The notes beneath the pieces are model-generated. The model was given only the letters and a program-made list of their open reading frames with translations, made no database searches and was not told the DNA's origin. Made by a program: the position numbers and the translations under genes. 64,000 bases of DNA from JANQQJ01 sp046290575 (lineage in GTDB: Bacteria > Pseudomonadota > Alphaproteobacteria > SMXS01), in the NCBI GenBank assembly GCA_046290575.1, contig JBKAGX010000002.1, forward strand, positions 496,001 to 560,000. Direction: 5' to 3'. This document shows positions 42,370 through 52,118 of this stretch, in pieces (the first letter of the stretch is position 1; every line of letters starts with the position of its first letter).

Positions 42370-42443
42370 TGGAGGCGACGGCCGGAATCGAACCGGCGTA
42401 CACGGATTTGCAATCCGCTGCGTAACCACTCCGCCACGTCGCC
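42370..42443 (-). tRNA. tRNA-Cys (GCA)
   Basis: This is a 74-nt cloverleaf on the minus strand. GGCGACG pairs with CGTCGCC, followed by TCCA. The anticodon loop ATTGCAA gives GCA, and GGTTCGATTCC forms the TpsiC arm. Confidence 0.97.
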
Positions 42444-42575
42444 GCCGAGCGGACCGCCGATATAGCAGAGGGTTTGCCGTGCGACAATCGTGTCATTGTC
42501 ATGCTTTCCCCCCGGCAGTATAACTCGCGCTCAAATGCACCCGATCCCCGATAGCATCCAAAACAGGACCCGCGC

Positions 42576-43229
42576 ATGACCGATTTTGCCGCCGCGCGCC
42601 GGCACATGGTGGACGGACAATTGCTGCCCAACCGTGTCACCGAACCCCGACTCATCGCCGCGATGACAGATATCGCCCGTGAAGCCTTTGTGCCCAAGCC
42701 GCTCCAGGGCGTTGCCTATCTTGACGAAGATCTGGAGATTGCTCCCGGCCGGTACATGATGGAGCCGATGATTCTGGCCCGTCTGATCCAGGAGGCGGGT
42801 GTGTCGGCCTCTGACCAGGTGCTCCATATCGGGGGCACCACCGGTTATTCGACGGCCGTTTTGGGCCGTCTGGCGGATGTTGTGGTCGCGGTGGAAGAAA
42901 CCGATGAGATAGTTGAGAGGGCAACCCTTCACCTCGCGGACGCTGAAATCAACAATGCAGCCGTTATTGCAGCGCCGCTTCAGGAGGGGTACCCGGCTCA
43001 GGCACCCTATGATGTAATTCTGATTGAAGGTACGGTACCCGACGTGCCGGAAAATTTGCTCGATCAGTTGGCCGAAGGCGGCCGGTTGGCGGCGGTCTTG
43101 CAGGTCGATGGCGTCGGACGGGCTGTCCTGTTCGTCAAGCAGGGCGGGGTGGTCGGCCGCCGTGAGTTGTTCGACGCAAACACGCCGCCTTTGCCCGGCT
43201 TTGAACGGCAACCGGGTTTTGTATTTTAG
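42576..43229 (+). CDS. Protein-L-isoaspartate O-methyltransferase family protein
   Basis: This 217-residue class I methyltransferase of the PCMT family has ARRHMVDGQLLPNRVTEPRLIAAM at the N-terminus. Then come a motif I-like VLHIGGTTGYSTAVLGRL, VVAVEETDEIV, and YDVILIEGTVPDVPENLLDQL. Motif I reads GGTTGYST rather than GSGSGY, a divergence shared by the alphaproteobacterial group located before tolC; repair activity is uncertain. tolC begins 35 bp downstream. Confidence 0.88.
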   Translation: MTDFAAARRHMVDGQLLPNRVTEPRLIAAMTDIAREAFVPKPLQGVAYLDEDLEIAPGRYMMEPMILARLIQEAGVSASDQVLHIGGTTGYSTAVLGRLADVVVAVEETDEIVERATLHLADAEINNAAVIAAPLQEGYPAQAPYDVILIEGTVPDVPENLLDQLAEGGRLAAVLQVDGVGRAVLFVKQGGVVGRRELFDANTPPLPGFERQPGFVF

Positions 43230-43264
43230 CGGGCTGGGAATGGGCCAGAGCCAGGATTAGACCT

Positions 43265-44665
43265 ATGATCAAGAAAAACGGAACCATCGGTTATCGCGCA
43301 ATGTCCTTGGGCCTGTGTATCGCAATTCTGACAGGCGGCGCGGCACAGGCGGAGTCGCTGGAAAGCGCGCTGGTCTCCGCCTATCTCAATAATCCGATTC
43401 TGCAGGCACAACGCGCGGGCCTTCGCGCGACAGATGAAGATGTTGCCCAGGCGCTTTCGGGTTATCGGCCCAGTATCTCCGGCAACGCCTCTATCGACCA
43501 CAACGAGAGCGACAATTTCTTTGCCATGGCTGATGACGGATCCATGGAGCCGACGGATCCAACAGACGTACTAACGGCAAAACGATATGGCGTTACCATC
43601 GATCAGCCTGTGTTTCGAAGTTTCCGGACTGTCAATTCGGTCAAGGAAGCGAAGACACGCGTTTTTGCGGGCCGTGCTCAATTAACTTCTGTTGAACAAG
43701 ATGTTCTGCTCGCGACGGTTGCTGCCTATGTCGATGTCGTCCGCGATCAGGCGGTGCTCGAGTTGCGGCGCAACAACGTCCAGGTTCTCGGGCGCCAGTT
43801 GGAGGCGTCGCAGGACCGGTTTGAAGTTGGTGAGATTACACGCACCGATGTCGCGCAGTCAGAAGCGCGCCGGGCCGGCGCGGTTTCCGGCCGGATCGCG
43901 GCAGAAGCCGCCTTGGCTGCCAGCCGTGCTGCTTATGTACGGATCGTCGGGAATGCCCCGGGGACGCTGGAGCAGCCGCCGGAATTGCCGATATTGCCTG
44001 CGTCAGAAGAGGCGGCTCTTCAGATTGCGTTGATGGAGAACCCCGTCCTTGAAGCAGCCCGGCTTGCCGAGCAAGCGTCGGGTCATGCGGTTTCCGCGGC
44101 TAAATCCGAACTTGGTCCAGAAATCAGTGTTTCGGCTCGTTACTCCCGGGATGTGGATACCTTTGTTGACGGGTTCGCCAGTGACACAAAGGCCATTATG
44201 GCGTCTGCGTCGATCCCCATCTATCAGTCCGGCGCGGTCAGCTCGCGCATCCGTCAGGCGAAGCAGATCAAGTCCCAGCGCCGTATCGAGGTTCTGCAGG
44301 CAGAGCGTGAGACCCGCGAAGACGTCCGCAACGCATGGGAAAATCTGCGTGCGTCGACGTCGACAATCGGCGCCAACGAAGCACAGGTGGAGGCGAACAA
44401 TATTGCGCTTGAAGGCGTGCGGCAGGAGGCGGACGTCGGATCGCGAACCACGCTCGATGTGCTGGATGCCGAACAGGAATTGCTCGACAGTCAGGTGGAG
44501 CTTGTGCGGGCGCAGCGCGACGAGTATGTCGCGGCCTTTGCGCTTCTTGTGTCGATGGGCCGGGCGACGGCAGCCGCCCTGAATCTGCCGGTCGAACAGT
44601 ATAATCCTAATGAAAACTATGATCGTGCCCGAAACACGTGGTTCGGCTGGTCGGTCGGCGATTAA
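43265..44665 (+). CDS. tolC: TolC-family outer membrane channel
   Basis: This 466-residue outer membrane efflux channel subunit has a signal peptide ending GGAAQAE. The two structural repeats of the OEP family start with SLESALVSAYLNNPILQAQRAGL and AALQIALMENPVLEAARLA. Long alpha-helical tunnel segments (ELRRNNVQVLGRQLEASQDRFEVGEITRTD) and the late DVGSRTTLDVLDAEQELLDSQ are also present. It would form the exit duct for RND or type I exporters encoded elsewhere. It lies in the pcm-tolC-popZ-valS order. Confidence 0.95.
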   Translation: MIKKNGTIGYRAMSLGLCIAILTGGAAQAESLESALVSAYLNNPILQAQRAGLRATDEDVAQALSGYRPSISGNASIDHNESDNFFAMADDGSMEPTDPTDVLTAKRYGVTIDQPVFRSFRTVNSVKEAKTRVFAGRAQLTSVEQDVLLATVAAYVDVVRDQAVLELRRNNVQVLGRQLEASQDRFEVGEITRTDVAQSEARRAGAVSGRIAAEAALAASRAAYVRIVGNAPGTLEQPPELPILPASEEAALQIALMENPVLEAARLAEQASGHAVSAAKSELGPEISVSARYSRDVDTFVDGFASDTKAIMASASIPIYQSGAVSSRIRQAKQIKSQRRIEVLQAERETREDVRNAWENLRASTSTIGANEAQVEANNIALEGVRQEADVGSRTTLDVLDAEQELLDSQVELVRAQRDEYVAAFALLVSMGRATAAALNLPVEQYNPNENYDRARNTWFGWSVGD

Positions 44666-44923
44666 GCCCCCGTCAACGTTTTCGAATCATTACAGCAATT
44701 TCGACGCAAATTCTCTCCGGCACCGCTTTTTGCGAGTATGGGACGTCAAAAGGGTTTTCATGCTTGAATCGGCTGGTGCGATGTTGAAGCATAATCGTTG
44801 GAATTCCAGGGATTTTCGTCGTTCACGGCGTCACGACTTGGCGCATTTGCCGTTTGCAAACCGATGGCTCGCAGCTACTGTCACTTGGGCATGGGGGCCG
44901 GATCACACTTGTCGGACCGTCGT

Positions 44924-45814
44924 ATGACCGAGCCTGAGAACAAAACTGAAGACGAAATGACGATGGAGGAGGCACTCTCCGCCATCCGTGAGCTTATCTC
45001 CGATGATGAGAAAGGGCCCGAGGGCACTTCAGGGGATGAGCAGACCTCTGATCAGATGGCTGCATTATCCGCCGAGCTTGAGGATGATGCACTTGATGAC
45101 GATCTTGGTGAGATCGAGGAGGAGGACGCTCTTGAACTCGATATCGAGGATGAAGAGCCGCTTTCGCTTGATGCTGAAGATCTGGAACCGCTTTCGCTCG
45201 AAGCGGAAGATGTGGAACCGCTTTCGCTGGAGGCGGAGGACGTCGAACCTTTGGAGCTGGATGCGGCCGATGTTGAACCCCTCGAACTTGATGAAACAGC
45301 GTCTATCGTTGAGGCCGAGGATGATCTGGCCGCCTCTATCGACGACGCCGTAAGCGACGCGGCCATTGAAGACATTCCCAAATTTCTGACCGAGCTGCGG
45401 GAGGCCTTGGGGGAGGTTGAAGCAGCCAATGCGGCTGAGGATGAGTTCCTGCCGTTGAGTGCGGACCTTGAGCTGCATCGATCGGAGACTGAAAGTCGGG
45501 GCCAACAGGAACCGGCAGCGGACGAAGACGAAGTTCCGCCTGCTATACCCGACATCATTGAGGAAAAGGTAAACACACCCATGAGCACCGGGGAAGATCG
45601 GATTCTGTCGCCTGACGCGGCGGTCAAGGCAAGTTCGGCATTCGGCAATCTGTCATCGCTGCTGACGGCTGGTTATGAGGGCGAGGACAACACGCTGGAG
45701 GGATTGGTCACAGCCATGCTGCGTCCGATGTTGCGGGAATGGCTGGACGAAAACCTGCCGCGCATTGTTGAAGAAAAGGTCGAGGCAGAGATCAAGCGAC
45801 TCTCGGGCAACTGA
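44924..45814 (+). CDS. PopZ-like (DUF2497) polar organizing protein
   Basis: This 296-residue acidic protein is of the DUF2497/PopZ family, which assembles at cell poles and anchors the ParB-centromere complex in Caulobacter. The N-terminal EMTMEEALSAIRELISDDE helix and C-terminal block (LEGLVTAMLRPMLREWLDENLPRIVEEKVEAEIKRL, residues about 258-293) are the conserved oligomerisation parts. Between them lies a long acidic linker with five 10-residue repeats around E-P-L-S-L-E-A-E-D-V. I chose the ATG at 44924; upstream codons are unconserved. valS follows after 95 bp, as in relatives. Confidence 0.88.
   Translation: MTEPENKTEDEMTMEEALSAIRELISDDEKGPEGTSGDEQTSDQMAALSAELEDDALDDDLGEIEEEDALELDIEDEEPLSLDAEDLEPLSLEAEDVEPLSLEAEDVEPLELDAADVEPLELDETASIVEAEDDLAASIDDAVSDAAIEDIPKFLTELREALGEVEAANAAEDEFLPLSADLELHRSETESRGQQEPAADEDEVPPAIPDIIEEKVNTPMSTGEDRILSPDAAVKASSAFGNLSSLLTAGYEGEDNTLEGLVTAMLRPMLREWLDENLPRIVEEKVEAEIKRLSGN
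45162..45300 (+). repeat. 30-bp tandem repeats in popZ-like gene
   Basis: About five 30-bp units (GAAGATGTGGAACCGCTTTC and relatives) encode the acidic 10-residue repeats. The units are in frame and diverge gradually from 5' to 3'. Confidence 0.8.
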
Positions 45815-45909
45815 CCCGATGTTGGCTTAGGGGCATCTCAGGGTGGCGTGCGCCGCGGATTCCCGGTAGAAACCGCGGCTTGGTTTTCATCGCCTGAACG
45901 ACATCCGCC

Positions 45910-48570
45910 ATGCTTGACAAGACTTTCCGGCCCGATGCGGTCGAATCCGAAATCTATGACCTCTGGGAAGAGGCTGAAGCGTTTGCCTGTGGCAAACGAC
46001 CGGACGCCAAGCCCTACACGATTGTCATTCCGCCGCCTAATGTGACAGGCAGCCTGCATATGGGCCACGCGCTCAACAACACGCTGCAGGATATTTTGGT
46101 GCGGTTTGAGCGGATGCGGGGCAAGGACGTGCTGTGGCAGCCGGGTACCGACCACGCCGGAATCGCCACCCAGATGGTCGTTGAACGCCAGCTTGCTGAA
46201 GAAGGTAATATCGGCCGCCGTGACATGGGGCGCAGTGCGTTCCTGGACCGTGTGTGGTCCTGGAAGGAAGAATCCGGCGGCACCATCATCAATCAGCTCC
46301 GCCGCCTGGGCGCCAGCTGCGACTGGTCGCGCGAACGTTTCACGATGGATGAGGGGCTCAGCCGTGCCGTCCTCAAGGTGTTCGTCGAATGGTACCGGGA
46401 CGGGCTGATCTACAAGGACAAGCGCCTCGTCAACTGGGACCCGGAATTTGAATCGGCGATTTCTGATCTGGAGGTCGCGCCCCGCGAGACCAACGGGTCC
46501 ATGTGGCATTTCCGCTATCCGGTCGTTGGCGAAGAAGGGACGTATATCATCGTCGCCACCACCCGGCCGGAGACCATGCTGGGCGATACCGGTGTCGCGG
46601 TGCACCCGGATGATGACCGCTACAAACACCTGGTCGGCAAGATGGTCGAGTTGCCGCTCGTCGGTCGACACATTCCCATCGTTGCCGACGAGTATGCCGA
46701 TCCGGAGCAGGGCTCGGGCGCGGTCAAGATCACCCCGGCGCATGACTTCAACGATTTTGAAGTGGGCCGCCGTAACGACCTGGAGATGATCAACATCTTC
46801 ACGTCGAAAGCGGCGATCAATGAGAATGCGCCGGAAAAATATCAGGGCATGGATCGGTTCGATGCCCGTGACGCCATCGTGGCGGACCTGGCGGGGCTGG
46901 GCCTGCTGGATAAAGTCGAGGACCACGTGCTGGCCGTGCCCTATGGCGACCGCAGCAACATGGTGATCGAACCCTGGCTCACCGACCAGTGGTATGTGGA
47001 TGCAGCCACGCTGGCCAAGCCGGCTATTGAGGCTGTCGAACGTGGAGAAACGGTCTTCGTGCCGCGTCACTGGGAAAACACCTATTTCGAGTGGCTGCGC
47101 AACATCCAGCCCTGGTGCATTTCGCGCCAGCTTTGGTGGGGTCACCAGATCCCGGCCTGGTATGGCCCGGACGGCGAGGTCTTTGTCGCGGAAAGCGAGG
47201 AACAGGCTCTTGGTCAGGCGGCGCAACACTATGGTGAAACCGTTAAACTGACTCAGGATGAGGATGTCCTCGATACCTGGTTCTCGTCACAGCTCTGGCC
47301 GTTTTCGACGCTGGGCTGGCCCGAGGAGACGCCCGAAGTCGACCGCTACTACCAGACCGATGTGCTGGTCACCGCCTTCGACATCATCTTCTTCTGGGTT
47401 GCCCGGATGATCATGGCCGGCATTTATTTCAAGGGGCAGGTGCCGTTCCACACGGTCTACATCCACGCCATCGTCCGTGATGAGCACGGCCAGAAGATGT
47501 CCAAGTCCAAGGGCAATATCGTCGACCCGCTGGAACTGGTTGATCAATACGGTGCTGACGCCCTGCGGTTTACGCTGGCGGTTAAAGCCGCACAGGGCCG
47601 CGACATCCGCCTCTCAGCCAAACAGGTCGAAGACGGCCGGAACTTTGGCACCAAGCTTTGGAACGCTTATCGCTTCTGCGACATGAACGAGGCGCTGGAT
47701 GCCACGGGCTTCGATCCGTCGGGGTGCACACAGCCGGTTAATCGCTGGATTGTCGGTGAGGTCCACGACACCTTGCGTAAGGTGACCGAAGGCCTTGAAG
47801 CCTATCGGTTCAACGATGCAGCGGGCGGCCTTTATCAGTTCATCTGGCACAATTTCTGTGACTGGTATCTGGAATTCATCAAGCCGTTGCTGATTGGCGA
47901 TGACGAGGCGGTCAAAGCCGAAACCCGGCAGACCACGGCTTGGGTGATGGAACAGATTCTGCGGCTGCTGCATCCGTTCATGCCGTTTATGACTGAACAC
48001 CTTTGGCGGCAGACCCATGACGATCTGCTGATCCTGCAGGATTGGCCGAAGCTGGAATTAGGGCTGGCGGATGCGGAGGCACGTGCTGACATCGAGGGTG
48101 TGATCGCGCTGATCACGGAAATCCGGACGGTGCGCGCTGAAATGAACGTGCCCGCAGGGGCAAAGATCCCCGTTGCGGTTCGCTCAACTGAACGCGCCGC
48201 ATTTCCGGCGTTGGTCGAAGACTCTGCCGTGTTAAACCCGGTGATCAAACGGTTGGCCCGTATTGAAACTGTTGAAACGCTTGAGGGTGATTTTCCGCGC
48301 GGCACCGTCCAGGTGCCGGTGGGGGACGCGACCATTGGCTTGTTGCTGGCCGACGTGCTCGACCTTGATGCCGAACGCGCGCGGCTCAACAAGGAAATCG
48401 ACAAAGCGACGAAAGAGGTCGAAGGCCTCGACAAACGCCTCGACAATCCTTCCTTTGTCGCCAAGGCTCCCGAACATGTGGTGGCCGAACAGCGGGACCG
48501 CCGTGACGAATACGCGCAGCTGATCGAGAAGCTGAAGGACGCGCTGAAACGGCTGGATGAACTTTCCTAA
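45910..48570 (+). CDS. valS: Valyl-tRNA synthetase
   Basis: This class Ia synthetase of 886 residues charges tRNA-Val. The HIGH motif is PPNVTGSLHMGHALNN (about 38-53) and the KMSKS motif is GQKMSKSKGN. The CP1 editing domain contains TTRPETMLGDTGVAVHP. A C-terminal coiled coil (ARLNKEIDKATKEVEGLDKRL onwards) is characteristic of ValS. It is preceded by the popZ-like gene. Confidence 0.98.
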   Translation: MLDKTFRPDAVESEIYDLWEEAEAFACGKRPDAKPYTIVIPPPNVTGSLHMGHALNNTLQDILVRFERMRGKDVLWQPGTDHAGIATQMVVERQLAEEGNIGRRDMGRSAFLDRVWSWKEESGGTIINQLRRLGASCDWSRERFTMDEGLSRAVLKVFVEWYRDGLIYKDKRLVNWDPEFESAISDLEVAPRETNGSMWHFRYPVVGEEGTYIIVATTRPETMLGDTGVAVHPDDDRYKHLVGKMVELPLVGRHIPIVADEYADPEQGSGAVKITPAHDFNDFEVGRRNDLEMINIFTSKAAINENAPEKYQGMDRFDARDAIVADLAGLGLLDKVEDHVLAVPYGDRSNMVIEPWLTDQWYVDAATLAKPAIEAVERGETVFVPRHWENTYFEWLRNIQPWCISRQLWWGHQIPAWYGPDGEVFVAESEEQALGQAAQHYGETVKLTQDEDVLDTWFSSQLWPFSTLGWPEETPEVDRYYQTDVLVTAFDIIFFWVARMIMAGIYFKGQVPFHTVYIHAIVRDEHGQKMSKSKGNIVDPLELVDQYGADALRFTLAVKAAQGRDIRLSAKQVEDGRNFGTKLWNAYRFCDMNEALDATGFDPSGCTQPVNRWIVGEVHDTLRKVTEGLEAYRFNDAAGGLYQFIWHNFCDWYLEFIKPLLIGDDEAVKAETRQTTAWVMEQILRLLHPFMPFMTEHLWRQTHDDLLILQDWPKLELGLADAEARADIEGVIALITEIRTVRAEMNVPAGAKIPVAVRSTERAAFPALVEDSAVLNPVIKRLARIETVETLEGDFPRGTVQVPVGDATIGLLLADVLDLDAERARLNKEIDKATKEVEGLDKRLDNPSFVAKAPEHVVAEQRDRRDEYAQLIEKLKDALKRLDELS

Positions 48571-48622
48571 ATGCCTCCGAACCCGTTCACCGTGAGTCTG
48601 TTGAAGGGCGGACGGGTTCGCG

Positions 48623-48655
48623 CCGTTCGTACTTCGACAAGCTCAGCACGAACGG
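48623..48655. repeat. REP-like palindromic element downstream of valS
   Basis: CCGTTCGT and ACGAACGG flank CTTCGACAAGCTCAGC, giving a 33-bp imperfect hairpin. It belongs to a CTTCGACAAGCTCAG-type dispersed repeat known from many bacterial genomes, and recurs in reverse orientation after ilvD. Confidence 0.8.
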
Positions 48656-48764
48656 CTTGGGTCACAAGACGGTATTAACTAAGCGATAGCTGATCTGCGC
48701 CGGCTGCGCTTGGCGGTGTCTGCGGCGCCCGGTATAACCTCGTATCTTTAGGGGAGATTTGCCA

Positions 48765-50489
48765 ATGGACGCGCATCGTTTCGACAAGGATAAATTGCCC
48801 AGCCGTCATGTGACTGAAGGGCCGGCCAAGGCGCCGCATCGGTCCTATTACCATGCGATGGGGTTGACCGAAGAACAGATCCATCAGCCTTTGATTGGTG
48901 TGGTGACGACCTGGAACGAATCCGCGCCCTGCAATATCGCCCTGATGCGCCAGGCCCAGGCCGCAAAAAAAGGCGTCTGGGACCACGCGGGCACGCCGCG
49001 CGAGTTCACCACCATTACCGTGACGGACGGGCTCGCCATGGGCCATGCAGGCATGTATTCGTCGCTGCCCAGCCGCGAGGCGATTGCCGATTCCACGGAG
49101 CTCTCCGTGCGCGGTCATTGCTATGATGCGCTGGTCGGTTTTGCAGGCTGTGACAAGTCGTTGCCGGGCCTGATGATGGCGATGATCCGCCTCAATGTCC
49201 CCTCGGTGTTCATGTATGGCGGCTCGATCCTGCCCGGCAAATATGAAGGCCAGGACGTCACCGTGGTCGACGTGTTCGAGGCGGTTGGCCAGCACTCCGC
49301 CGGCAATATGCCGATCGAGGACCTTTTGAAACTGGAATGCGTTGCCTGCCCGTCGGCAGGCTCATGTGGTGGTCAGTTCACCGCCAACACCATGGCGTGC
49401 GTGTCCGAGGCCATCGGCCTCGCGCTGCCGGGGTCGGCGGGCGCGCCCGCGCCCTACGAATCGCGGGACGAATACGCCTATCAGAGCGGCGCGGCGGTCA
49501 TGGAGTGCCTTGCAAGGGGTATCCGGCCAAGGGACATTGTCACCCGCAAATCGCTCGAAAACGCCGCTGTCGTCGTCGCCGCCACGGGTGGGTCGACCAA
49601 TGCGGGCCTGCACCTGCCAGCCATGGCGCATGAGGCGGGCATCGACTTCACCCTGCAGGATGTCGCCGAGGTGTTCCGGCGCACGCCCTATCTGGCGGAT
49701 ATGAAACCGGGCGGCAGATATGTCGCCAAGGACATGTTCGAAGCCGGTGGTATTCAGATGATGATCAAGACGCTGCTGGACGGCGGCTATCTGCATGGCG
49801 ATTGCATCACGGTCACGGGCAAGACGCTGGCGGAGAATGTTGCCGATCTGGAATGGAATGCCGATCAGGATGTGATGCGGCCTTATACGGATCCGATCCG
49901 CCCCACCGGCGGTGTGGTTGGTCTGGAAGGAAATCTTGCGCCTGAGGGCGCTATCGTGAAGGTCGCCGGCCTGTCGCATGTGACCCATTCCGGTCCGGCC
50001 CGCTGCTTCGACTGCGAAGAAGACTGCTTTGCCGCCGTTGAAAAAGGCGAATATGAGGACGGCGATGTGCTGGTCATCCGCTATGAGGGGCCCAAGGGCG
50101 GCCCCGGCATGCGCGAAATGCTGTCGACCACGGCGGCGTTGGTGGGGCAGGGGCGCAGCGACAAGCTCGCGCTGATCACCGATGGCCGCTTTTCCGGCGG
50201 CACGCGCGGCTTGTGTGTCGGTCATATCGGTCCGGAAGCCGCCGTCGGCGGCCCCATCGGCCTGCTCAAAGACGGCGACATGATCCATATCGACGCCGAT
50301 GCCGGGACGCTATCAGTCGATCTGAGCGAGGAAGAGCTGGCCGCCCGCCGCAAGGAATGGCAACCGCGCGAAAACAACTACCAGTCCGGTGCGCTGTGGA
50401 AATTCGCCCAGCAGGTCGGCCCCGCCTACAAAGGCGCGGTCACCCACCCGGGCGCGGCCATGGAAACCCACGTCTACGCGGATATTTAG
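48765..50489 (+). CDS. ilvD: Dihydroxy-acid dehydratase
   Basis: IlvD dehydrates dihydroxy-isovalerate and dihydroxy-methylvalerate in valine and isoleucine synthesis using an Fe-S cluster. The 574-residue protein has VVTTWNESAPCN, GFAGCDKSLPG, ECVACPSAGSCGGQFTANTM, and the C-terminal ITDGRFSGGTRGLCVGHIGPEA. These include the three cluster cysteines. The ATG at 48765 has AGGGGAGA upstream. It stands alone, flanked on both sides by REP-like hairpins. Confidence 0.97.
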   Translation: MDAHRFDKDKLPSRHVTEGPAKAPHRSYYHAMGLTEEQIHQPLIGVVTTWNESAPCNIALMRQAQAAKKGVWDHAGTPREFTTITVTDGLAMGHAGMYSSLPSREAIADSTELSVRGHCYDALVGFAGCDKSLPGLMMAMIRLNVPSVFMYGGSILPGKYEGQDVTVVDVFEAVGQHSAGNMPIEDLLKLECVACPSAGSCGGQFTANTMACVSEAIGLALPGSAGAPAPYESRDEYAYQSGAAVMECLARGIRPRDIVTRKSLENAAVVVAATGGSTNAGLHLPAMAHEAGIDFTLQDVAEVFRRTPYLADMKPGGRYVAKDMFEAGGIQMMIKTLLDGGYLHGDCITVTGKTLAENVADLEWNADQDVMRPYTDPIRPTGGVVGLEGNLAPEGAIVKVAGLSHVTHSGPARCFDCEEDCFAAVEKGEYEDGDVLVIRYEGPKGGPGMREMLSTTAALVGQGRSDKLALITDGRFSGGTRGLCVGHIGPEAAVGGPIGLLKDGDMIHIDADAGTLSVDLSEEELAARRKEWQPRENNYQSGALWKFAQQVGPAYKGAVTHPGAAMETHVYADI

Positions 50490-50512
50490 TGAGGTCCTAA
50501 GATTCAAAAAAG

Positions 50513-50584
50513 CCGTTCATGCTGAGCTTGTCGAAGCACGAACGGCTGAAATCCATCGCGCCTCGACAGGCTCAGGACGAGCGG
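50513..50584. repeat. REP-like elements downstream of ilvD
   Basis: CCGTTCATGCTGAGCTTGTC and the adjoining GAAGCACGAACGG (50513-50545) form a hairpin of the same family as at 48623-48655 in the opposite orientation. A second degenerate copy (CCTCGACAGGCTCAGGACGA) covers about 50560-50584. Confidence 0.8.
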
Positions 50585-50607
50585 ATTTCTGATTTGTTGG
50601 CAGCTTT

Positions 50608-51375
50608 CTAACGCCCCCGCAGCCGTTTCAGGATCGCTTTCTCGGCGTAGGACAGCAGCGCGTAAAGCAGCGTGCCCATGATGGCGAGAATGATCACGGC
50701 GGCGAAGCTCTTGGCCGTTTGAAGCCGGTTGCTGGCCTCCAGAATGCGCCACGCCAGCCCTTGCGCGCCACCGGAGCCGGCAACGAATTCAGCAACCACC
50801 GCGCCGATCAGCGCCAGCCCGCCGGCCACCTTGTGGCCTTCCAGCACGAAGGGCAGGGCAGACGGGATGCGAAGGCGCCACAGCCGCTGCCATTTGGTTG
50901 CGCCATAAAGATCAAACAGACGCTCCAGATCAGGGTCGGAGGATTTCAGGCCCGTCAGCGCGCCGGAGAAAATCGGGAAGAAGGCTACGATAGTTGCGAG
51001 CGCGATGATCGCCCGGTCGGGGTGGTCCAGCCCGGCCCAGATCACCACCTGGGGTGCGATGGCAACGACCGGCGTGACCTGCAGGGCGACCGCCAGCGGC
51101 CGTACCGCCTTTTCCATGGTCTGGTTCAGGGCGACGCTCACCGCGACCGTGCACGCGATCAGGCTGGCCACCAGCAGCGCAAAAAGCGCCATCACCAGTG
51201 TGTTCCAGGCGGACTCGAGCAAGATTCCGTATTCCTTGACCGCCTCTGCAACCACCTCGCTGGGCGGTGGCAGGAAATAGGACGGCAGGTCGAGGGCATG
51301 GCACGCGACTTCCCAGATCGCGAGCAATACCGCGATCAGGATGTACGGCGCGGCGATGTCGAGGCTGCGTCTCAT
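50608..51375 (-). CDS. ABC transporter permease (SsuC/TauC/ThiX type)
   Basis: This 255-residue inner-membrane permease of the BPD_transp_1 family has about six spans. The EAA loop lies in LFDLYGATKWQRLWRLRIPSALPFVLEG, which docks to the ATPase. The N-terminal AIWEVACHALDLPSYFLPPPSEV matches permeases for sulfonates and pyrimidine-type thiamine precursors. It is last in a three-gene operon and overlaps the ATPase gene by 4 bp. Confidence 0.92.
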   Translation of the reverse strand: MRRSLDIAAPYILIAVLLAIWEVACHALDLPSYFLPPPSEVVAEAVKEYGILLESAWNTLVMALFALLVASLIACTVAVSVALNQTMEKAVRPLAVALQVTPVVAIAPQVVIWAGLDHPDRAIIALATIVAFFPIFSGALTGLKSSDPDLERLFDLYGATKWQRLWRLRIPSALPFVLEGHKVAGGLALIGAVVAEFVAGSGGAQGLAWRILEASNRLQTAKSFAAVIILAIMGTLLYALLSYAEKAILKRLRGR

Positions 51376-52118
51376 GCGCTTGTCCGCAGGCTTTCGGCGA
51401 GCGCGTCGGAAATGTCTTCAACGGTTTCGCGAAATGCCGGTTCCATGCGGAAATGCTCGGGGCGGGGCAGCGGACCATCGATCACGCGTTCCGTTTGCAA
51501 GCGCCCTGGCGAGGCGGACATGGCGACCACCCGCTGTGCGATATAGACCGCCTCCTCGACATTGTGGGTCACAAAAACAATGGCGGGTTTGGTGTCCGCC
51601 CACAGCCGGTGCAGATCGTCGCCCAGCGCGCGGCGGGTGATCTCGTCCAGCGCGGCAAAAGGCTCGTCCATCAGCAGCAGCTTGGGCTGGGTGACCAGCG
51701 CGCGGGCAATGGAAACCCGCATCGCCATGCCACCGGAGAGTTGCGCCGGCTTTGCCTCGACCGCATCGGCCAGGCCGACTTGTGCAAGGCTGTCGTCGGC
51801 GCGGGCACGGGCCTTTTTTTTGTCGATGCCCGCCAGTTCCAGCGGCAGCGCCGCGTTGGCCCGCGCGCTCGCCCAGGGCATCAGGGTGGGCGCCTGAAAG
51901 ACAACGGAGGTCTCGCCGCGCCCCGGCGTCCTGTCGACGGATCCGCGCGTCGGGTCTTCCAGCCCGGCCAGCAACCGCAGCGCGGTGCTTTTGCCGCAGC
52001 CGGACGGGCCGACAATGGCAACGATTTCGCCGGGTTCCACGGACAGATCGAACGGCCCGAGCGCGCGGCCACGGCCCGGGTAGTCAACCTCGACAGCATT
52101 CAGGCGGGCGATGGCCAC
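51372..52118 (-). CDS. ABC transporter ATP-binding protein
   Basis: This 248-residue ATPase has Walker A VGPSGCGKSTALRLLAGL, a Q-loop in VFQAPTLMPW, signature LSGGMAMRVSIARAL, Walker B LLMDEPFAALD and the switch His in VFVTHNVEEA. It is of the NrtD/SsuB group. It starts at GTG 52118, sharing one base with the stop of the binding-protein gene, and overlaps the permease gene by 4 bp, so the operon is tightly coupled. Confidence 0.95.
   Translation of the reverse strand: MAIARLNAVEVDYPGRGRALGPFDLSVEPGEIVAIVGPSGCGKSTALRLLAGLEDPTRGSVDRTPGRGETSVVFQAPTLMPWASARANAALPLELAGIDKKKARARADDSLAQVGLADAVEAKPAQLSGGMAMRVSIARALVTQPKLLLMDEPFAALDEITRRALGDDLHRLWADTKPAIVFVTHNVEEAVYIAQRVVAMSASPGRLQTERVIDGPLPRPEHFRMEPAFRETVEDISDALAESLRTSA

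Noticed and set aside
50389..50592. Small frame ending in HAELVEAR-type peptide
   Set aside because: This peptide is the translation of the REP-like hairpin and the frame overlaps ilvD out of phase.
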